This document shows positions 50,349 through 60,035 of a DNA stretch of 64,000 nucleotides, piece by piece. The stretch's first letter is position 1. Each line of letters begins with the position of its first letter. The DNA lies in NCBI RefSeq assembly GCF_014873875.1, contig NZ_JADBEM010000001.1, positions 6,014,001 through 6,078,000 of the forward strand. The letters are read 5' to 3'. The notes beneath the pieces were generated by a model. That model was not told the DNA's origin. It was given only the letters and a program-made list of their open reading frames with translations, and made no database searches. The stretch comes from Actinopolymorpha pittospori. GTDB lineage: Bacteria > Actinomycetota > Actinomycetes > Propionibacteriales > Actinopolymorphaceae. A program made the translations under genes and the position numbers.

Positions 50349-51656
50349 ATGTCCGTCGGTCGCACCGTTGCCCGGACGAAGCTGCGCCTTGCCGTTGCCG
50401 TGCTGGGGGTGGTCGGCGCCGCCGCCGGGTGCGGGAACGGCAGCGCCGCGCCGGCCCAGCCGCCGCAGCCACCGGTCAGCGCGACCTCGCGGGCGCCCAG
50501 CCCGCCGGCGACGCCCTCGCCGGTGCCCAGCCCTCCGGTTTCGTCCTCCGCCACTCCGACCGCCCCGGCGCGGCCCACTCCGCGCTCGACCACGCAGGCC
50601 CAGGAGTGCGTCGACCAGGTGTACTCCGGGATGTCCAGCGCCCAGCGCGTCGGCCAGCTGATCATGTCCGCGGTCGACACGTCCGGGGTCACCGCGTCCG
50701 ACCTTGACCTGCTCCGCCGCGACCATGTCGGCGGAGTCATCCTCATGGGCCACACCAACGCCGGGGCGCAGCACGTCCGGTCGCTCACCGACCGTGTGCA
50801 GTCGGTGGCCCCGACGGTCGCCGGGTCGAGGGTGGGTCTGCTGGTCTCCGTGGACCAGGAGGGCGGCCAGGTCCAGGTGCTCAACGGCCCCGGCTTCTCG
50901 GAGATGCCCGCCGCCGACGTCCAGGGAAACTGGCCGACGGCGCAGCTCCAGCAGCGTGCGGCGGACTGGGGCCGCCAACTGCGCGGCGCCGGTGTCAACC
51001 TGAACTTGGCGCCGGTGGTCGACGTGGTCCCGCCGGACCTCGTCTCCGCCAACCATCCGATCGGTCGCCTGTCGCGCGGGTACGGCAACGATCCGGAGAC
51101 GGTCGCCCGGCAGTCCACCGCGTTCCTGCGTGGGCTCGCACAGTCGCACGTCGAGTCCACCCTCAAGCACTTTCCGAGCCTGGGCCACGTCGTCGGCAAC
51201 ACCGACTTCTCGGCAGACGTCACCGACGACGTGACCACGCGCACCGGCGACTTCGTCCTCCCGTACCGCAGCGGCATCCAGGCCGGGGCGGGCTTCGTCA
51301 TGGCGTCCCTGGCCACCTACACCCGGATCGACCCCGCGAACCTCTCCGTGTTCTCGTCCGTGCTGCTACGCGACGTGCTGCGCGACCAGCTCGGGTTCGA
51401 GGGCGTCGTGATGTCCGATGACATGGGCAATACCGTGGCCCTCAAGTCGGTCCCCCCGGGCGAACGCGCGACGAGGTTCCTGGCCGCGGGCGGGGACATG
51501 GTGCTGACGGTCGATCCGTCGACCGTGGACGCCATGACCTCCGCGGTGTTGTCCCGGGTGTCGAGCGACGCGTCGTTCCGTGCCCATGTGGACGCGAGCG
51601 TGCACCGGGTGCTCGCCGCGAAGGTGAAAGCCGGCCTGCTCGACTGCTCGGGGTGA
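50349..51656 (+). CDS. GH3 beta-N-acetylhexosaminidase-like lipoprotein (NagZ type)
   Basis: 435 residues. A lipoprotein signal ends in AAAGC; then a 60-residue Pro/Ser/Ala/Thr linker. The GH3 domain has LVSVDQEGGQVQVLN, NLAPVVDVVP, STLKHFPSLGHV with the conserved KHFPGxG (Pro-Ser here instead of Pro-Gly) and the NTDFSAD loop, and VVMSDDMGN with the nucleophile Asp. NagZ-like proteins release N-acetylglucosamine from cell-wall fragments; lipoprotein versions act at the cell surface. GGAGG precedes ATG 50349. Downstream of the carboxylase, 116 bases, probably own promoter. Confidence 0.9.
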   Translation: MSVGRTVARTKLRLAVAVLGVVGAAAGCGNGSAAPAQPPQPPVSATSRAPSPPATPSPVPSPPVSSSATPTAPARPTPRSTTQAQECVDQVYSGMSSAQRVGQLIMSAVDTSGVTASDLDLLRRDHVGGVILMGHTNAGAQHVRSLTDRVQSVAPTVAGSRVGLLVSVDQEGGQVQVLNGPGFSEMPAADVQGNWPTAQLQQRAADWGRQLRGAGVNLNLAPVVDVVPPDLVSANHPIGRLSRGYGNDPETVARQSTAFLRGLAQSHVESTLKHFPSLGHVVGNTDFSADVTDDVTTRTGDFVLPYRSGIQAGAGFVMASLATYTRIDPANLSVFSSVLLRDVLRDQLGFEGVVMSDDMGNTVALKSVPPGERATRFLAAGGDMVLTVDPSTVDAMTSAVLSRVSSDASFRAHVDASVHRVLAAKVKAGLLDCSG

Positions 51657-51689
51657 AGCTCCGGCGGGGGCCTGCCGGTAGCCGAGGCG

Positions 51690-53249
51690 TCAGTCGAATC
51701 GATCGCTGAGGATCTCCGCGGCAGATTCCCGAGCATCCTCGTTCGGGTCGGAGCTGGCGAGGTTCGCCACGACCACTCGGGCATCGGCGGGCCAGGCCCA
51801 GGACGGCCAGTCCCTGAGTACCTGCAGGGACATGTTCCTGTTCCGGGTGACAGGGCTGTCCAGGCCGACGAGTACCAGATCGCCACCCACACCCACATGG
51901 TCGCGCAGGGCTTGGAGAGTCCAGTCGAGCGCGGAGTGCGGTGCCCAGTCGGATCCCAGGCCGAGTTCGTCCGCGGCGCCGGTCGCGATCTCCTTCAGCG
52001 GAAGCAGGTCGCGTGCCAGGGCCACGAGCTGTTCGGCTCGTTCACCGTCGGCTTGCCTCCACGCCTGAAACCAGCCGCTGCCGAGCGGATCCTCCCGGAT
52101 CTTCTCGACGTGGACGTGGAACGTGTCGATGCCCCACATCTGCGCGGCTCGTTCGGCTTGCCAGAACTCGGTTTGGTCGTCGGACAACAGGCCGACGGTG
52201 ATTCGATCCCGCCACACCTCTCGCCACAGGATCTCGTCACACCGGTCCTCGAAGGTCTCGCGGCGAGTGGCCGTCCACCCCTTGGCGCTGCGGGACTCCC
52301 AGCCATCCTTGCGGGACAGGAAGGAACGGATCTCTCCGACCGTGTGCAGGTCGACAAGGGTCTCGGCGCGAGTGTTCATGTGATGGAGAAAGGCTTCCAC
52401 CGCGTCAGCACCGGACACGTAGTCGTCGAGGTCCTCGGCGGGCCCACCACTCACCAGCGCCTGCAGGATCTCCCCGGCCGCGGTCAGGAGTTCCCGGTCC
52501 ACGTCCTCGGTGAGGAGTGCGTCGAGCAGACCACCTGTCGTGGCGGCGATGAAGGCGAGGTACTCGTCCATGATGGAGTTGCGAAACCCCTGGCGGAGGA
52601 TCCAGGAGCGGATCGCTGGGTCCTTGGTGTTGCGCAAGCGTTCGACGCAATGGATCCGTCCCCACCCGTCGACGGCGCTGGCGAGTGCCCAGAGCTCGGA
52701 CTCGGGCTCAGCAAGGCCGTTCGTCATCGCGACCGCGGCGTAGAGGGTGAACTCCTCATGGGCGCCGAGCGCGCGCACCACGCCGACATCGCGGCCAAGC
52801 CCGGTGACCCCCAGGATCGCGATGCCGACCTTCACCGCCCCACGATCCGAGGCCGTCGTCGCCAACCATCGGCCCAAGGTGTGCAACGCCGTCATGTCAG
52901 GCCGAAGCTCCGCGAGGCGCTCGACCATCGGATCGATGAAGTCCAGCACGCCATCGTCGCAGACAACGGTGTAGAGCTCGCGGAGATTGGGTCCTGACTG
53001 ACGGTCGCATGCGCTGGCGAACGCCTCCGCGGCGGCGATCGCCTTCGCGGCGGACTGACCGCCGCCCAGGCCGTGACCGAGCACGCCGTCAAGTGCACCG
53101 GCAGCCCAGCGAATACCCCCGGACATCGCCTTCGGCTCGTCAGGGAGAGCGACCCCTGACTCCTGAAGTCGACCGGCAGCGTCCAAACGCGTACGGATGA
53201 ACTCATAGATCGAAGGGCCAGAGGCCACGCTGGGGAGACCATCTGCCAC
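51690..53249 (-). CDS. Helical-repeat (HEAT-like) protein of unknown function
   Basis: 519 residues, no signal and no membrane segment. It is almost entirely helical, with repeated stretches such as VKVGIAILGVTGLGRDVGVV and TLQALRDHVGVGGDLVLVGL and a C-terminal segment DARVVVANLASSDPNEDARE plus SAAEILSDRF like HEAT or Armadillo repeats. I do not recognise a family. Such repeats bind proteins or nucleic acids. It is convergent with the NagZ-type gene (33 bases) and divergent from the PhoD gene. Confidence 0.65.
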   Translation of the reverse strand: MADGLPSVASGPSIYEFIRTRLDAAGRLQESGVALPDEPKAMSGGIRWAAGALDGVLGHGLGGGQSAAKAIAAAEAFASACDRQSGPNLRELYTVVCDDGVLDFIDPMVERLAELRPDMTALHTLGRWLATTASDRGAVKVGIAILGVTGLGRDVGVVRALGAHEEFTLYAAVAMTNGLAEPESELWALASAVDGWGRIHCVERLRNTKDPAIRSWILRQGFRNSIMDEYLAFIAATTGGLLDALLTEDVDRELLTAAGEILQALVSGGPAEDLDDYVSGADAVEAFLHHMNTRAETLVDLHTVGEIRSFLSRKDGWESRSAKGWTATRRETFEDRCDEILWREVWRDRITVGLLSDDQTEFWQAERAAQMWGIDTFHVHVEKIREDPLGSGWFQAWRQADGERAEQLVALARDLLPLKEIATGAADELGLGSDWAPHSALDWTLQALRDHVGVGGDLVLVGLDSPVTRNRNMSLQVLRDWPSWAWPADARVVVANLASSDPNEDARESAAEILSDRFD

Positions 53250-53437
53250 GGGTGTAGCCTCTCACGCCGACTCCGCCGCCCGCCAACCAGTTCGGTGGCG
53301 ACAGGTCCGCCCACCTGTTCTCGGTTCCCAACTGCGCTCGTCCAGCGTTCGCCGGTGGTTCACCGCGTCATGGCGAGCTACTCGATCGACGCTCGTACTC
53401 TTCGCCAGGCATCACCGAACCAGCGAGGAGTTCACGC

Positions 53438-55051
53438 GTGCACAGCCCTTCGAACGACGCCACCGCCACCACGCTCGGCCGCCGGGGCCTGCTCGGCCTG
53501 GGGGCGGGTGTGCTGGGCGCACTGAGTCTCGGCGACCGGGCGCTCGCCGGGCCGGCAGCGAGCGCGAGGCCGTCCGGCTACCCGTTCACACTCGGCGTCG
53601 CGTCGGGCGAACCGCGGCCGGACAGTGTCGTCATCTGGACCCGGCTGGCCAGCGAGCCACTGGCGGACGACGGATTCGGCGGGATGCCGGCACGCGACTT
53701 CGCGTCGAAGTGGCAGGTGGCCGAGGACGAGCGCTTCAGCGTCGTGGTCCGTGCCGGCGCCGCGCGCACCGGCCCTGAGGTGGGCCACTCCGTGCATGTG
53801 GAGGTCGACGGGCTGCGGCCCAACCGCGAGTACTGGTATCGCTTCCGGCTGGGGACCGAACTCAGCCCGGTGGGCCGCACCCGCACCGCACCCGATCCGG
53901 CCCAGTCGATCGCGTCGATGTCGTTCGCGTTCGCCAGCTGCCAGTCGTTCGGTCAGGGCTGGTTCACGCCCTACGAGCACATGGTGCAAGACGATCCCGA
54001 CGTCGTGCTCTTCCTGGGCGACTACATCTACTGCCAGCCCGCCGGCCCGGTCGCGTATCCCGGCAGCCCGGTCGCCAGCCGCATCCTCGCCCCGCCGCGG
54101 CGGTGCGAGACGCTCGGCGATTTCCGCGCACGCTATGCCACCTACAAGACCGACCCGCACCTGCAGGAGGCACACCGCCTGCTCCCGTGGTCAGTGACCA
54201 TCGACGACAACGAGATCGAGAACGACCTGTGGAACGACCCTGACCCGGCCGCTGTCGAACGCCGACGTGCCGGGTATCAGGCGTACTGGGAGAACATGCC
54301 ACTGTCGCCCGCCCAGCGGCCCGTGGGAGCCACCATGCCGGGGAGCTTCCGGCGCCTGAGGTACGGCACGCTGGCGACGTTCCACATGATCGACTCCCGC
54401 CAGTTCCGCACGCAGCCGCCCACGGCGGTCTGCGCACCGGAGGAGCGGCCCGACGGCTACTGCCCCGACGTGCTGAACCCCGCGAGTTCCATCCTCGGCG
54501 ACGAGCAGGAGGCGTGGCTGCTGGACGGGCTCAGTTCCAGCGGTACCACCTGGAACGTGCTCGGCAACCAAATCGCGTTCACCCAGCGCGACGCCGACGG
54601 CCGCCTGCTGCCACCAGAGGAACGCGACCTTGGCGGCGGCTGGGACCGTTACGTCGCGGACCGGCAGACGATCCTCGATCACCTGGTCGCCGACGACATC
54701 CGCAACCTCGTCATCGTCACCGGCGACTCACACCGCAACTGGGTGCTCGACACGCCCCGCGACTACCGCACCTGGGACGCCACGGTGCCTCCGGTGTGCA
54801 CCGAGTTCATGGTCACGTCGATCACCTCCGGTGGCGAACGCAATCCCGACCCTCGCTACGCGCCCCAGAAGTCCACCCCCCACCTGCTCTACCGCGACCA
54901 GTCCCACGGATACGGCCTGACCCGGCTCACCCCAGCCGAGATGCGGACGGACTATCGGGCGGTGTCCACCATCTGGGCGCCGACGTCGACCGTGGACACG
55001 ATCAGCTCCTGGGTGGTCCACCCCGACCGCCCTGGCGCCAGCAGGGCCTGA
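53438..55051 (+). CDS. phoD: PhoD-family alkaline phosphatase
   Basis: 537 residues. The Tat signal GRRGLLGLGAGVLGALS exports it. The N-terminal Fn3-like part has FTLGVASGEPRPDSVVIWTR and the metallophosphatase core has FAFASCQSFGQGWFT, DVVLFLGDYIYCQP, IDDNEIENDLW, IVTGDSHRNW and a C-terminal part with EFMVTSITSGGERN. It hydrolyses phosphomono- and diesters at the outside using calcium and iron. Start GTG 53438 with GAGGAG 9 bases before. 188 bases between it and the divergent HEAT-like gene hold nothing notable. Confidence 0.95.
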   Translation: MHSPSNDATATTLGRRGLLGLGAGVLGALSLGDRALAGPAASARPSGYPFTLGVASGEPRPDSVVIWTRLASEPLADDGFGGMPARDFASKWQVAEDERFSVVVRAGAARTGPEVGHSVHVEVDGLRPNREYWYRFRLGTELSPVGRTRTAPDPAQSIASMSFAFASCQSFGQGWFTPYEHMVQDDPDVVLFLGDYIYCQPAGPVAYPGSPVASRILAPPRRCETLGDFRARYATYKTDPHLQEAHRLLPWSVTIDDNEIENDLWNDPDPAAVERRRAGYQAYWENMPLSPAQRPVGATMPGSFRRLRYGTLATFHMIDSRQFRTQPPTAVCAPEERPDGYCPDVLNPASSILGDEQEAWLLDGLSSSGTTWNVLGNQIAFTQRDADGRLLPPEERDLGGGWDRYVADRQTILDHLVADDIRNLVIVTGDSHRNWVLDTPRDYRTWDATVPPVCTEFMVTSITSGGERNPDPRYAPQKSTPHLLYRDQSHGYGLTRLTPAEMRTDYRAVSTIWAPTSTVDTISSWVVHPDRPGASRA

Positions 55052-55132
55052 TCCGGCTGCGAGTCGCACGAGCGGCACTCCGCCGTGCGGTTAGGTGACC
55101 TGCCTTCAGGACCGTGCCACACTGCGAGGACT

Positions 55133-56623
55133 ATGTCGGACACCACCCAGCGAGCCTGGTGGGTTGCCGTCCCTCGACCGGTGCTTCTGGTGGCTGGTCT
55201 GATGGTTGCCCTGCTGCTTGCCCTCTCGGGCGCCTACGGCTTCCATGGCGACGAGATGTACTACGTCATGGCGGGTCTGCATCCCGCCTTCGGCTACGTC
55301 GACCAGCCGCCACTCACCCCGCTCCTGTCCGCCGCCTCGGTGGGTGTGCTGGGCGTCTCTCCGACCGCGATCCGCGTGCTGCCGGCCCTGGAGATGGGGC
55401 TCGTCGTCGTCCTCGTCGGGCTCATCGCGCGGGACTTCGGCGGATCCCGAAGGGCGCAGCTGCTCGCGGCTGTCACGGCTGCCGTCTCCGGGTATCTCGG
55501 TGCGGGTCACCTCGACACCACCACCGAGTTCGACCTGTTCGCCTGGGCGCTCATCCTGTGGCTGGTCGTACGGCTCCTCGCCGGCGCCGACCCACGGCTG
55601 TGGCTGGCGGTTGGCGTGACCGCTGGGATCGGGCTCGAGAACAAGGACACGCTGTTGTTCCTGGGCGCTGGGCTGGCCATGGGTCTTGTCCTTGCTCGCC
55701 GCTGGGACGTCGTCCGCTCGGGGTGGGCCTGGGCGGCGATCGGGATCGCGCTGCTGCTCTGGGCGCCGAACCTCGTCTGGCAGGCGGCCAACGGCTGGCC
55801 GCAGCTCACCATGGCGTCGCGTATCGCTGGGTACGCCACGGACAACCGCGCCCAGATGCTCCCGCTGCTCTGGCTCTTCGCCGGGCCGGTCCTGTTCCCG
55901 GTGGCCGTCGCCGGCATCGCCTGGATCCTCCGGGCGAGGAACGCGGCGCCGTGGCGGGCGGTCGGTCTCGCGGGCCCGGCCGCGTTCGGCCTCGTCGTCG
56001 TGACCGGAGGCAAGCCCTACTACGCGATCGGCAGCGTGGCTGTGTTCATGGCCGCCGGTTCGATCGTCGTGGACCGCTGGCTCGCGCGTGGACACGCCGT
56101 ACTCAAGGGGGTTGGCTTCACCGTCGCGGTGGTGGTCTCGGGGGCGCTTGTCGCGTTCCTGACCCTGCCGGTCCTGCCCGTCACCACCTTTGCCGCCAGC
56201 TCGCTGCCGGCCACGGTCCCCGACGCCGCGAACGAGGTCGGTTGGCCGGCGTTGGTCGCCACGGTGGAAGGTGTGGTGGCCGCGTTGCCCGCGGACGAGC
56301 GCGATCGAGCGGTGATCCTGACCAACGACTACAGCGAGGCAAGCCCGCTCATCCTGCTCGGATCAGGACTGCCACCTGTCTACTCCGGCCACAACGCGTA
56401 CTGGGCGTGGGGCCCGCCACCAGCCGACCGTACGGTCGTGGTCCACGTGGGCGACTGGCGTCCGACCGACTGGAGCCGCTTCTTCGTCGGCTGCCACGAC
56501 GCGGCCCGGATCGACAACGGGCTGGGCATTCCGAACGGGGAGCAGGGCAAGACCGTCTCGGTCTGTACCGGCCTGCGGGCGTCGTGGCGGACCATGTGGC
56601 CCGCGCTCCGGACCATCAGCTAG
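55133..56623 (+). CDS. Integral membrane glycosyltransferase, GT39/ArnT-like
   Basis: 496 residues with about eleven helices. The first loop has FHGDEMYYVMAG, with the Asp-Glu motif common to GT-C enzymes (as in GxxDE of PMT/ArnT), and GYVDQPPLTPLL, followed by the second acidic motif GHLDTTTEFDLF. These transferases move a sugar from polyprenyl phosphate to lipid or protein outside the membrane. The last 90 residues are periplasmic, with ILTNDYSEASPLILLG. ATG 55133 with GAGGA before it. Own transcription unit. Confidence 0.88.
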   Translation: MSDTTQRAWWVAVPRPVLLVAGLMVALLLALSGAYGFHGDEMYYVMAGLHPAFGYVDQPPLTPLLSAASVGVLGVSPTAIRVLPALEMGLVVVLVGLIARDFGGSRRAQLLAAVTAAVSGYLGAGHLDTTTEFDLFAWALILWLVVRLLAGADPRLWLAVGVTAGIGLENKDTLLFLGAGLAMGLVLARRWDVVRSGWAWAAIGIALLLWAPNLVWQAANGWPQLTMASRIAGYATDNRAQMLPLLWLFAGPVLFPVAVAGIAWILRARNAAPWRAVGLAGPAAFGLVVVTGGKPYYAIGSVAVFMAAGSIVVDRWLARGHAVLKGVGFTVAVVVSGALVAFLTLPVLPVTTFAASSLPATVPDAANEVGWPALVATVEGVVAALPADERDRAVILTNDYSEASPLILLGSGLPPVYSGHNAYWAWGPPPADRTVVVHVGDWRPTDWSRFFVGCHDAARIDNGLGIPNGEQGKTVSVCTGLRASWRTMWPALRTIS

Positions 56624-56693
56624 GAGACAGTGGCCTGCCCGGCGCGGCGAGTGGTCGGGATCCGGTGACGACCGAGAGAAGGACCCCGAGTGC

Positions 56694-57617
56694 TCAGTCG
56701 GCCAGTGTGGTGGCCATCCAGTCATGGACGCCGCCCACGTCCCTGGGGCCTTCGGTTGGCCCCATACGGAGGCTGGACTGGACGGCTCTGGCCTGCGTCC
56801 AGCGGAGCGCCCTCGCGACGTCGATCTCAGCGGCGTCGGCGAAGATGTCGATCCGCCTGCGTAGGGCTTGCTCGGGGTCGGACAGGTCTCGCAGCTCGGT
56901 CCACCGGTCGCGTAGGTGGGTGAGGCACTCGAACGCGATGTCGCCGACGTAGCCGAGGGGGTCGATGGCGAGCCAGTCCTCGCGCGTTCCCCGGAGAACG
57001 TTGGACTGGTTGAGGTCGCCGTGTTGGACGGTGTCGGGTTGGCCCGGACCGAGTTCCGCACAGGTCGCGATGGCGGCATCGACAACCCGCGCGGGAAGGG
57101 GATGACCCGCCGCGGCCGACATGGCAGGCAGCTCGATCGCCCACTGCTCGAACACCGGCTCCATCCGAGGCAACTCGGGCGGTGCCGGGACAGCGAGTCG
57201 TCGGGCCAGGCGGCCGATGATCGTCATTGCTTCGTCCGCGTCGGGAACAGTGGTCAGCGACTCCGGGCGGAGTTGTTCGAGGAGCATCGCGGCGTTCTCC
57301 TCGTCGCGCTCCCACAACAGCACGGCTCCCCGCCCGGCCCAGGTGGCGAGCGTGGTCGCCTCGAACTGCGGAACGTCGTACGGCGGCGAGATCTTCACCA
57401 TGGCACCACTACCGTCCAGCCGACGTACGGGCACCACGACTCCTGCCCACCCGGACATGGTGGGCCCGGCGATCTCACACGACCAGCGCTCCAGCAGCCC
57501 CGTGACGATTTCGGGCAGCCTGTTCAACCACTCACGAGCCCGCTCGCCCTGGCTCTCCAGGAGTGCATCGCGAAACAACGCCGGGACAGCCAGAGCATGA
57601 GGGTCCGCTTGACTCAT
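56694..57617 (-). CDS. Aminoglycoside phosphotransferase family, streptomycin-6-kinase-like
   Basis: 307 residues from ATG 57617. The catalytic loop is VQHGDLNQSNVLRG (HGDxxxxN intact) and the metal motif AIDPLGYVGDIAF resembles the DPK/GYVGE of streptomycin-6-kinase-like proteins. Kinase-fold N-lobe strand PVRRLDGSGAMVKISPP is visible. In actinomycetes such genes may give resistance or phosphorylate a secondary product; substrate not known. Lies 46 bases after the next phosphotransferase gene on the same strand, so they are probably in one operon. Confidence 0.88.
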   Translation of the reverse strand: MSQADPHALAVPALFRDALLESQGERAREWLNRLPEIVTGLLERWSCEIAGPTMSGWAGVVVPVRRLDGSGAMVKISPPYDVPQFEATTLATWAGRGAVLLWERDEENAAMLLEQLRPESLTTVPDADEAMTIIGRLARRLAVPAPPELPRMEPVFEQWAIELPAMSAAAGHPLPARVVDAAIATCAELGPGQPDTVQHGDLNQSNVLRGTREDWLAIDPLGYVGDIAFECLTHLRDRWTELRDLSDPEQALRRRIDIFADAAEIDVARALRWTQARAVQSSLRMGPTEGPRDVGGVHDWMATTLAD

Positions 57618-57663
57618 GGCAGCCGATTCGACCAGCACCGCGTTCGTTCGTCCACCAGTTTCC

Positions 57664-58566
57664 TCAACCGAGCTGTGACAGGGCCGCGCGCAGGAACGCG
57701 TCACGACGGGCGGTCGGCGTTCCGTCTCCGTCTCCGTCCAGTTCGGTGGGGGTGTTGAGTGCGGCGACGGCGTCCCAGTAGGCGACGTCACGCGCCCTCG
57801 TACCGGTCGCGCGTTCCCAGCCGTGGAGCACGTGGTCGGGCGCTTGCGGGCCGAACGTGATCGCGACCTGCTTGCGAAGCTCGCACAGGTCGACTCCCGG
57901 AGCACCGACGCCGGCCGTCTTCCAGTCGATGAGCGCCGCGATGTCGTTGCCGGCCCAGAGGAGGTTGCCGGGCCAGACGTCGCCGTGGAGGTAGACGGGT
58001 TCGCCGGACGGCAGACCGTACGCCGTGATCAGGTCGTCGGCCTCGCTCAGTAGTGGTGTCGTCGGCATCCGGCTGGCGCGGCGGTCGGCGGCGAAGTCGT
58101 CCACGGCGATCGGTCGCGGCCGGAACGGTAGGTCTTCACGCGGCGCCATCGCGACGGCGTGGACGCGTGCCAGGGCAGCGCCGGCGGCGCGCAGCCGTTT
58201 TGCCGACGGAGGCGGTGGCCAGGCGGTGGTGCCGGGGACAACGGTCTCGAGCGTCACGGGAACTCCGGCCAGTACGCCCTGGAGGTCGGCGTCCATCAGT
58301 CGCGGAGCCGGCAGCAAGCACCGTTCGGCCACCTCGAGAGCGGCCGCTCCGGTGGCGACCATCGCGGCGTCGATCCGCGGAGTCGGCGCCCGCAGCACGG
58401 CGTCGGTCAGACGACCGCGGTGGTGGAGAGTGAGCCGCCACGGGCCTTGGTCGTCGTGGAGGGCTTGTACGTGGGCGATCCTCGCGCCGGCGCCGATGGC
58501 GGCGGCAGCCCAGTCCAGCATGCGCATCGTCGGCATGCCACCGCTTGCGCGTTCGGTTTCCCGCAT
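57664..58566 (-). CDS. APH-fold phosphotransferase
   Basis: 300 residues from ATG 58566; the frame is open to 58896 without RBS. YLHGDVWPGNLLW is the catalytic loop and LIDWKTAGVGAPGVDL the metal motif, both complete. The N-lobe is degenerate. These proteins usually phosphorylate amino sugars or choline-like compounds. Followed by a second, streptomycin-kinase-like member 46 bases downstream. Divergent from the VOC gene at 58698. Confidence 0.85.
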   Translation of the reverse strand: MRETERASGGMPTMRMLDWAAAAIGAGARIAHVQALHDDQGPWRLTLHHRGRLTDAVLRAPTPRIDAAMVATGAAALEVAERCLLPAPRLMDADLQGVLAGVPVTLETVVPGTTAWPPPPSAKRLRAAGAALARVHAVAMAPREDLPFRPRPIAVDDFAADRRASRMPTTPLLSEADDLITAYGLPSGEPVYLHGDVWPGNLLWAGNDIAALIDWKTAGVGAPGVDLCELRKQVAITFGPQAPDHVLHGWERATGTRARDVAYWDAVAALNTPTELDGDGDGTPTARRDAFLRAALSQLG

Positions 58567-58697
58567 GCGCGAGCCTAGCGGCCAGGCCGCGGCGGACATC
58601 CATCGCGTCAAGCGTGGGCGGGCGCCAGGGGGATCCGTACGGTTCACTATGGGCGGGGACATTCGGGCGTCACGCACCGCAAGGAAGGCTGCTCGCC

Positions 58698-59144
58698 ATG
58701 GCGTACGACATTCACATCGTCTTCGACTGCAAGGACGTGGACAAGGTGTCGCGGTTCTGGCTGACCGCGCTGGAGGGGTACAACTACCCGGGCAGCCCGC
58801 CGGACCAGCCGCCTGGCAGTCCGCCAGCCGGGTACGACAGCTGGGAGGCCATGGCCGACGCCATGGGCATACCCGCGGATCAGCGCTACACGACACGTAC
58901 GATCATCGACACCCAGGGCAGCCGGCCCGACATCTTCTTCCTCGCCGTGCCCGAAGGCAAGGTTGTCAAGAACCGCGTGCATCTGGACATCAAGGCCTCC
59001 AACGGGTTGCCTCCCGACCAGGTACGCGCGCGGCAGGACGCCGAGGCGGAGCGACTGGTCGCGGCGGGCGCGAACATCCTCGCGCGGGTCGAGGGGATCC
59101 TCGTCATGCAGGACGTCGAAGGAAACGAGTTCTGCATCACGTAG
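58698..59144 (+). CDS. VOC (glyoxalase-like) family protein
   Basis: 148 residues. Starts MAYDIHIVFDCKDVDKVSRF, goes on with NRVHLDIKASNG (the conserved His-x-Asp strand) and ends VMQDVEGNEFCI, the family-typical C-terminal metal/acid strand. Single glyoxalase_6 unit with Pro/Gly-rich insert. AAGGAAGG precedes ATG. Substrate unknown. Followed by the PhyH gene, 80 bases later on the same strand. Confidence 0.88.
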   Translation: MAYDIHIVFDCKDVDKVSRFWLTALEGYNYPGSPPDQPPGSPPAGYDSWEAMADAMGIPADQRYTTRTIIDTQGSRPDIFFLAVPEGKVVKNRVHLDIKASNGLPPDQVRARQDAEAERLVAAGANILARVEGILVMQDVEGNEFCIT

Positions 59145-59224
59145 CGGCTGTCGCCGGGTCGGAGACGGCCTGTGTCTCCTGGCTCCGGGTGCGTCTTGTT
59201 TCCCCGGTCGGAAGGAGTGAGGAG

Positions 59225-60025
59225 TTGTTGTCTGCGAGTCAGTACGACGAGTTCGAACGCACCGGCCTGCTGCGTCTGCCGGGTGCGATCCCTGACGTCG
59301 CCGCGATGTGCGACCGGATCTGGGACCACCTGCTCGAAGAGCGCGGGATCTCCCGGGCCGATCCCGCGACGTGGCCGGCCGACGGCCGAATGTCCGGCCT
59401 CCGAGGTGTCGGTCGGCACGGTGAACTCGACCGGATCGGCAGTTCGATCCTCCGCGCCGCACTCGACGGCCTTCTCGGGAAGGGGCGGTGGCTCGAGCCG
59501 CGGACGTGGGCTCGGCTCCTGCTCACGTTCCCGAATCGCGAGTCGGTCGAATGGGACGTGCCGCTGGGCGCGTGGCACAACGACTTCATACCGTTCCAGG
59601 CCGAGGCTGGGCTCCGGGCAGTGCAGCTGTTCGCGTTGCTGAACGAGGTACGACCACAAGGTGGCGGCACTCTCGGGCTCCGCGGATCACATCGACTCGT
59701 GGCGAAGTACGCCGACCCGGCCGGAGACGGCCCGCACCCGCGTGAGCTGAGGCGCGACATGGGATCGGCTCATCCGTGGCTTCGCGAGCTGTGGCGTGGT
59801 GGGTCCGACTCGGTATGCGACCGCACGCAGCGGTTCATGGTCGAGGGCGCGGTGCTGGACGGCATACCCGTACGGGTTGTCGAACTCAGCGGCTCGCCGG
59901 GTGACGTGTTCCTGATGCACTGCGACACCTTCCATGTGGCCGCGCCGAACTGCCTTGACCAACCGCGGATCATGGCCACCAACGTGATTAGCCGAGAACG
60001 TGCACGGAATCCAGGGCCGATCTAG
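59225..60025 (+). CDS. Phytanoyl-CoA dioxygenase (PhyH)-family Fe(II)/2-oxoglutarate oxygenase
   Basis: About 266 residues. Iron ligands: His and Asp in AWHNDF and the distal His in CDTFHVAAPN; 2-oxoglutarate Arg in QPRIMATNVI. FALLNEVRPQGGGTLGLRGS is the usual PhyH strand and HRLV the loop. The start is TTG 59225 with GAAGGAG at 8 bases; the frame is open far upstream but overlaps the VOC gene. Hydroxylates an unknown small molecule, often a secondary metabolite. Next to a small-molecule kinase. Confidence 0.85.
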   Translation: MLSASQYDEFERTGLLRLPGAIPDVAAMCDRIWDHLLEERGISRADPATWPADGRMSGLRGVGRHGELDRIGSSILRAALDGLLGKGRWLEPRTWARLLLTFPNRESVEWDVPLGAWHNDFIPFQAEAGLRAVQLFALLNEVRPQGGGTLGLRGSHRLVAKYADPAGDGPHPRELRRDMGSAHPWLRELWRGGSDSVCDRTQRFMVEGAVLDGIPVRVVELSGSPGDVFLMHCDTFHVAAPNCLDQPRIMATNVISRERARNPGPI

Positions 60026-60035
60026 TGTGCGGAGG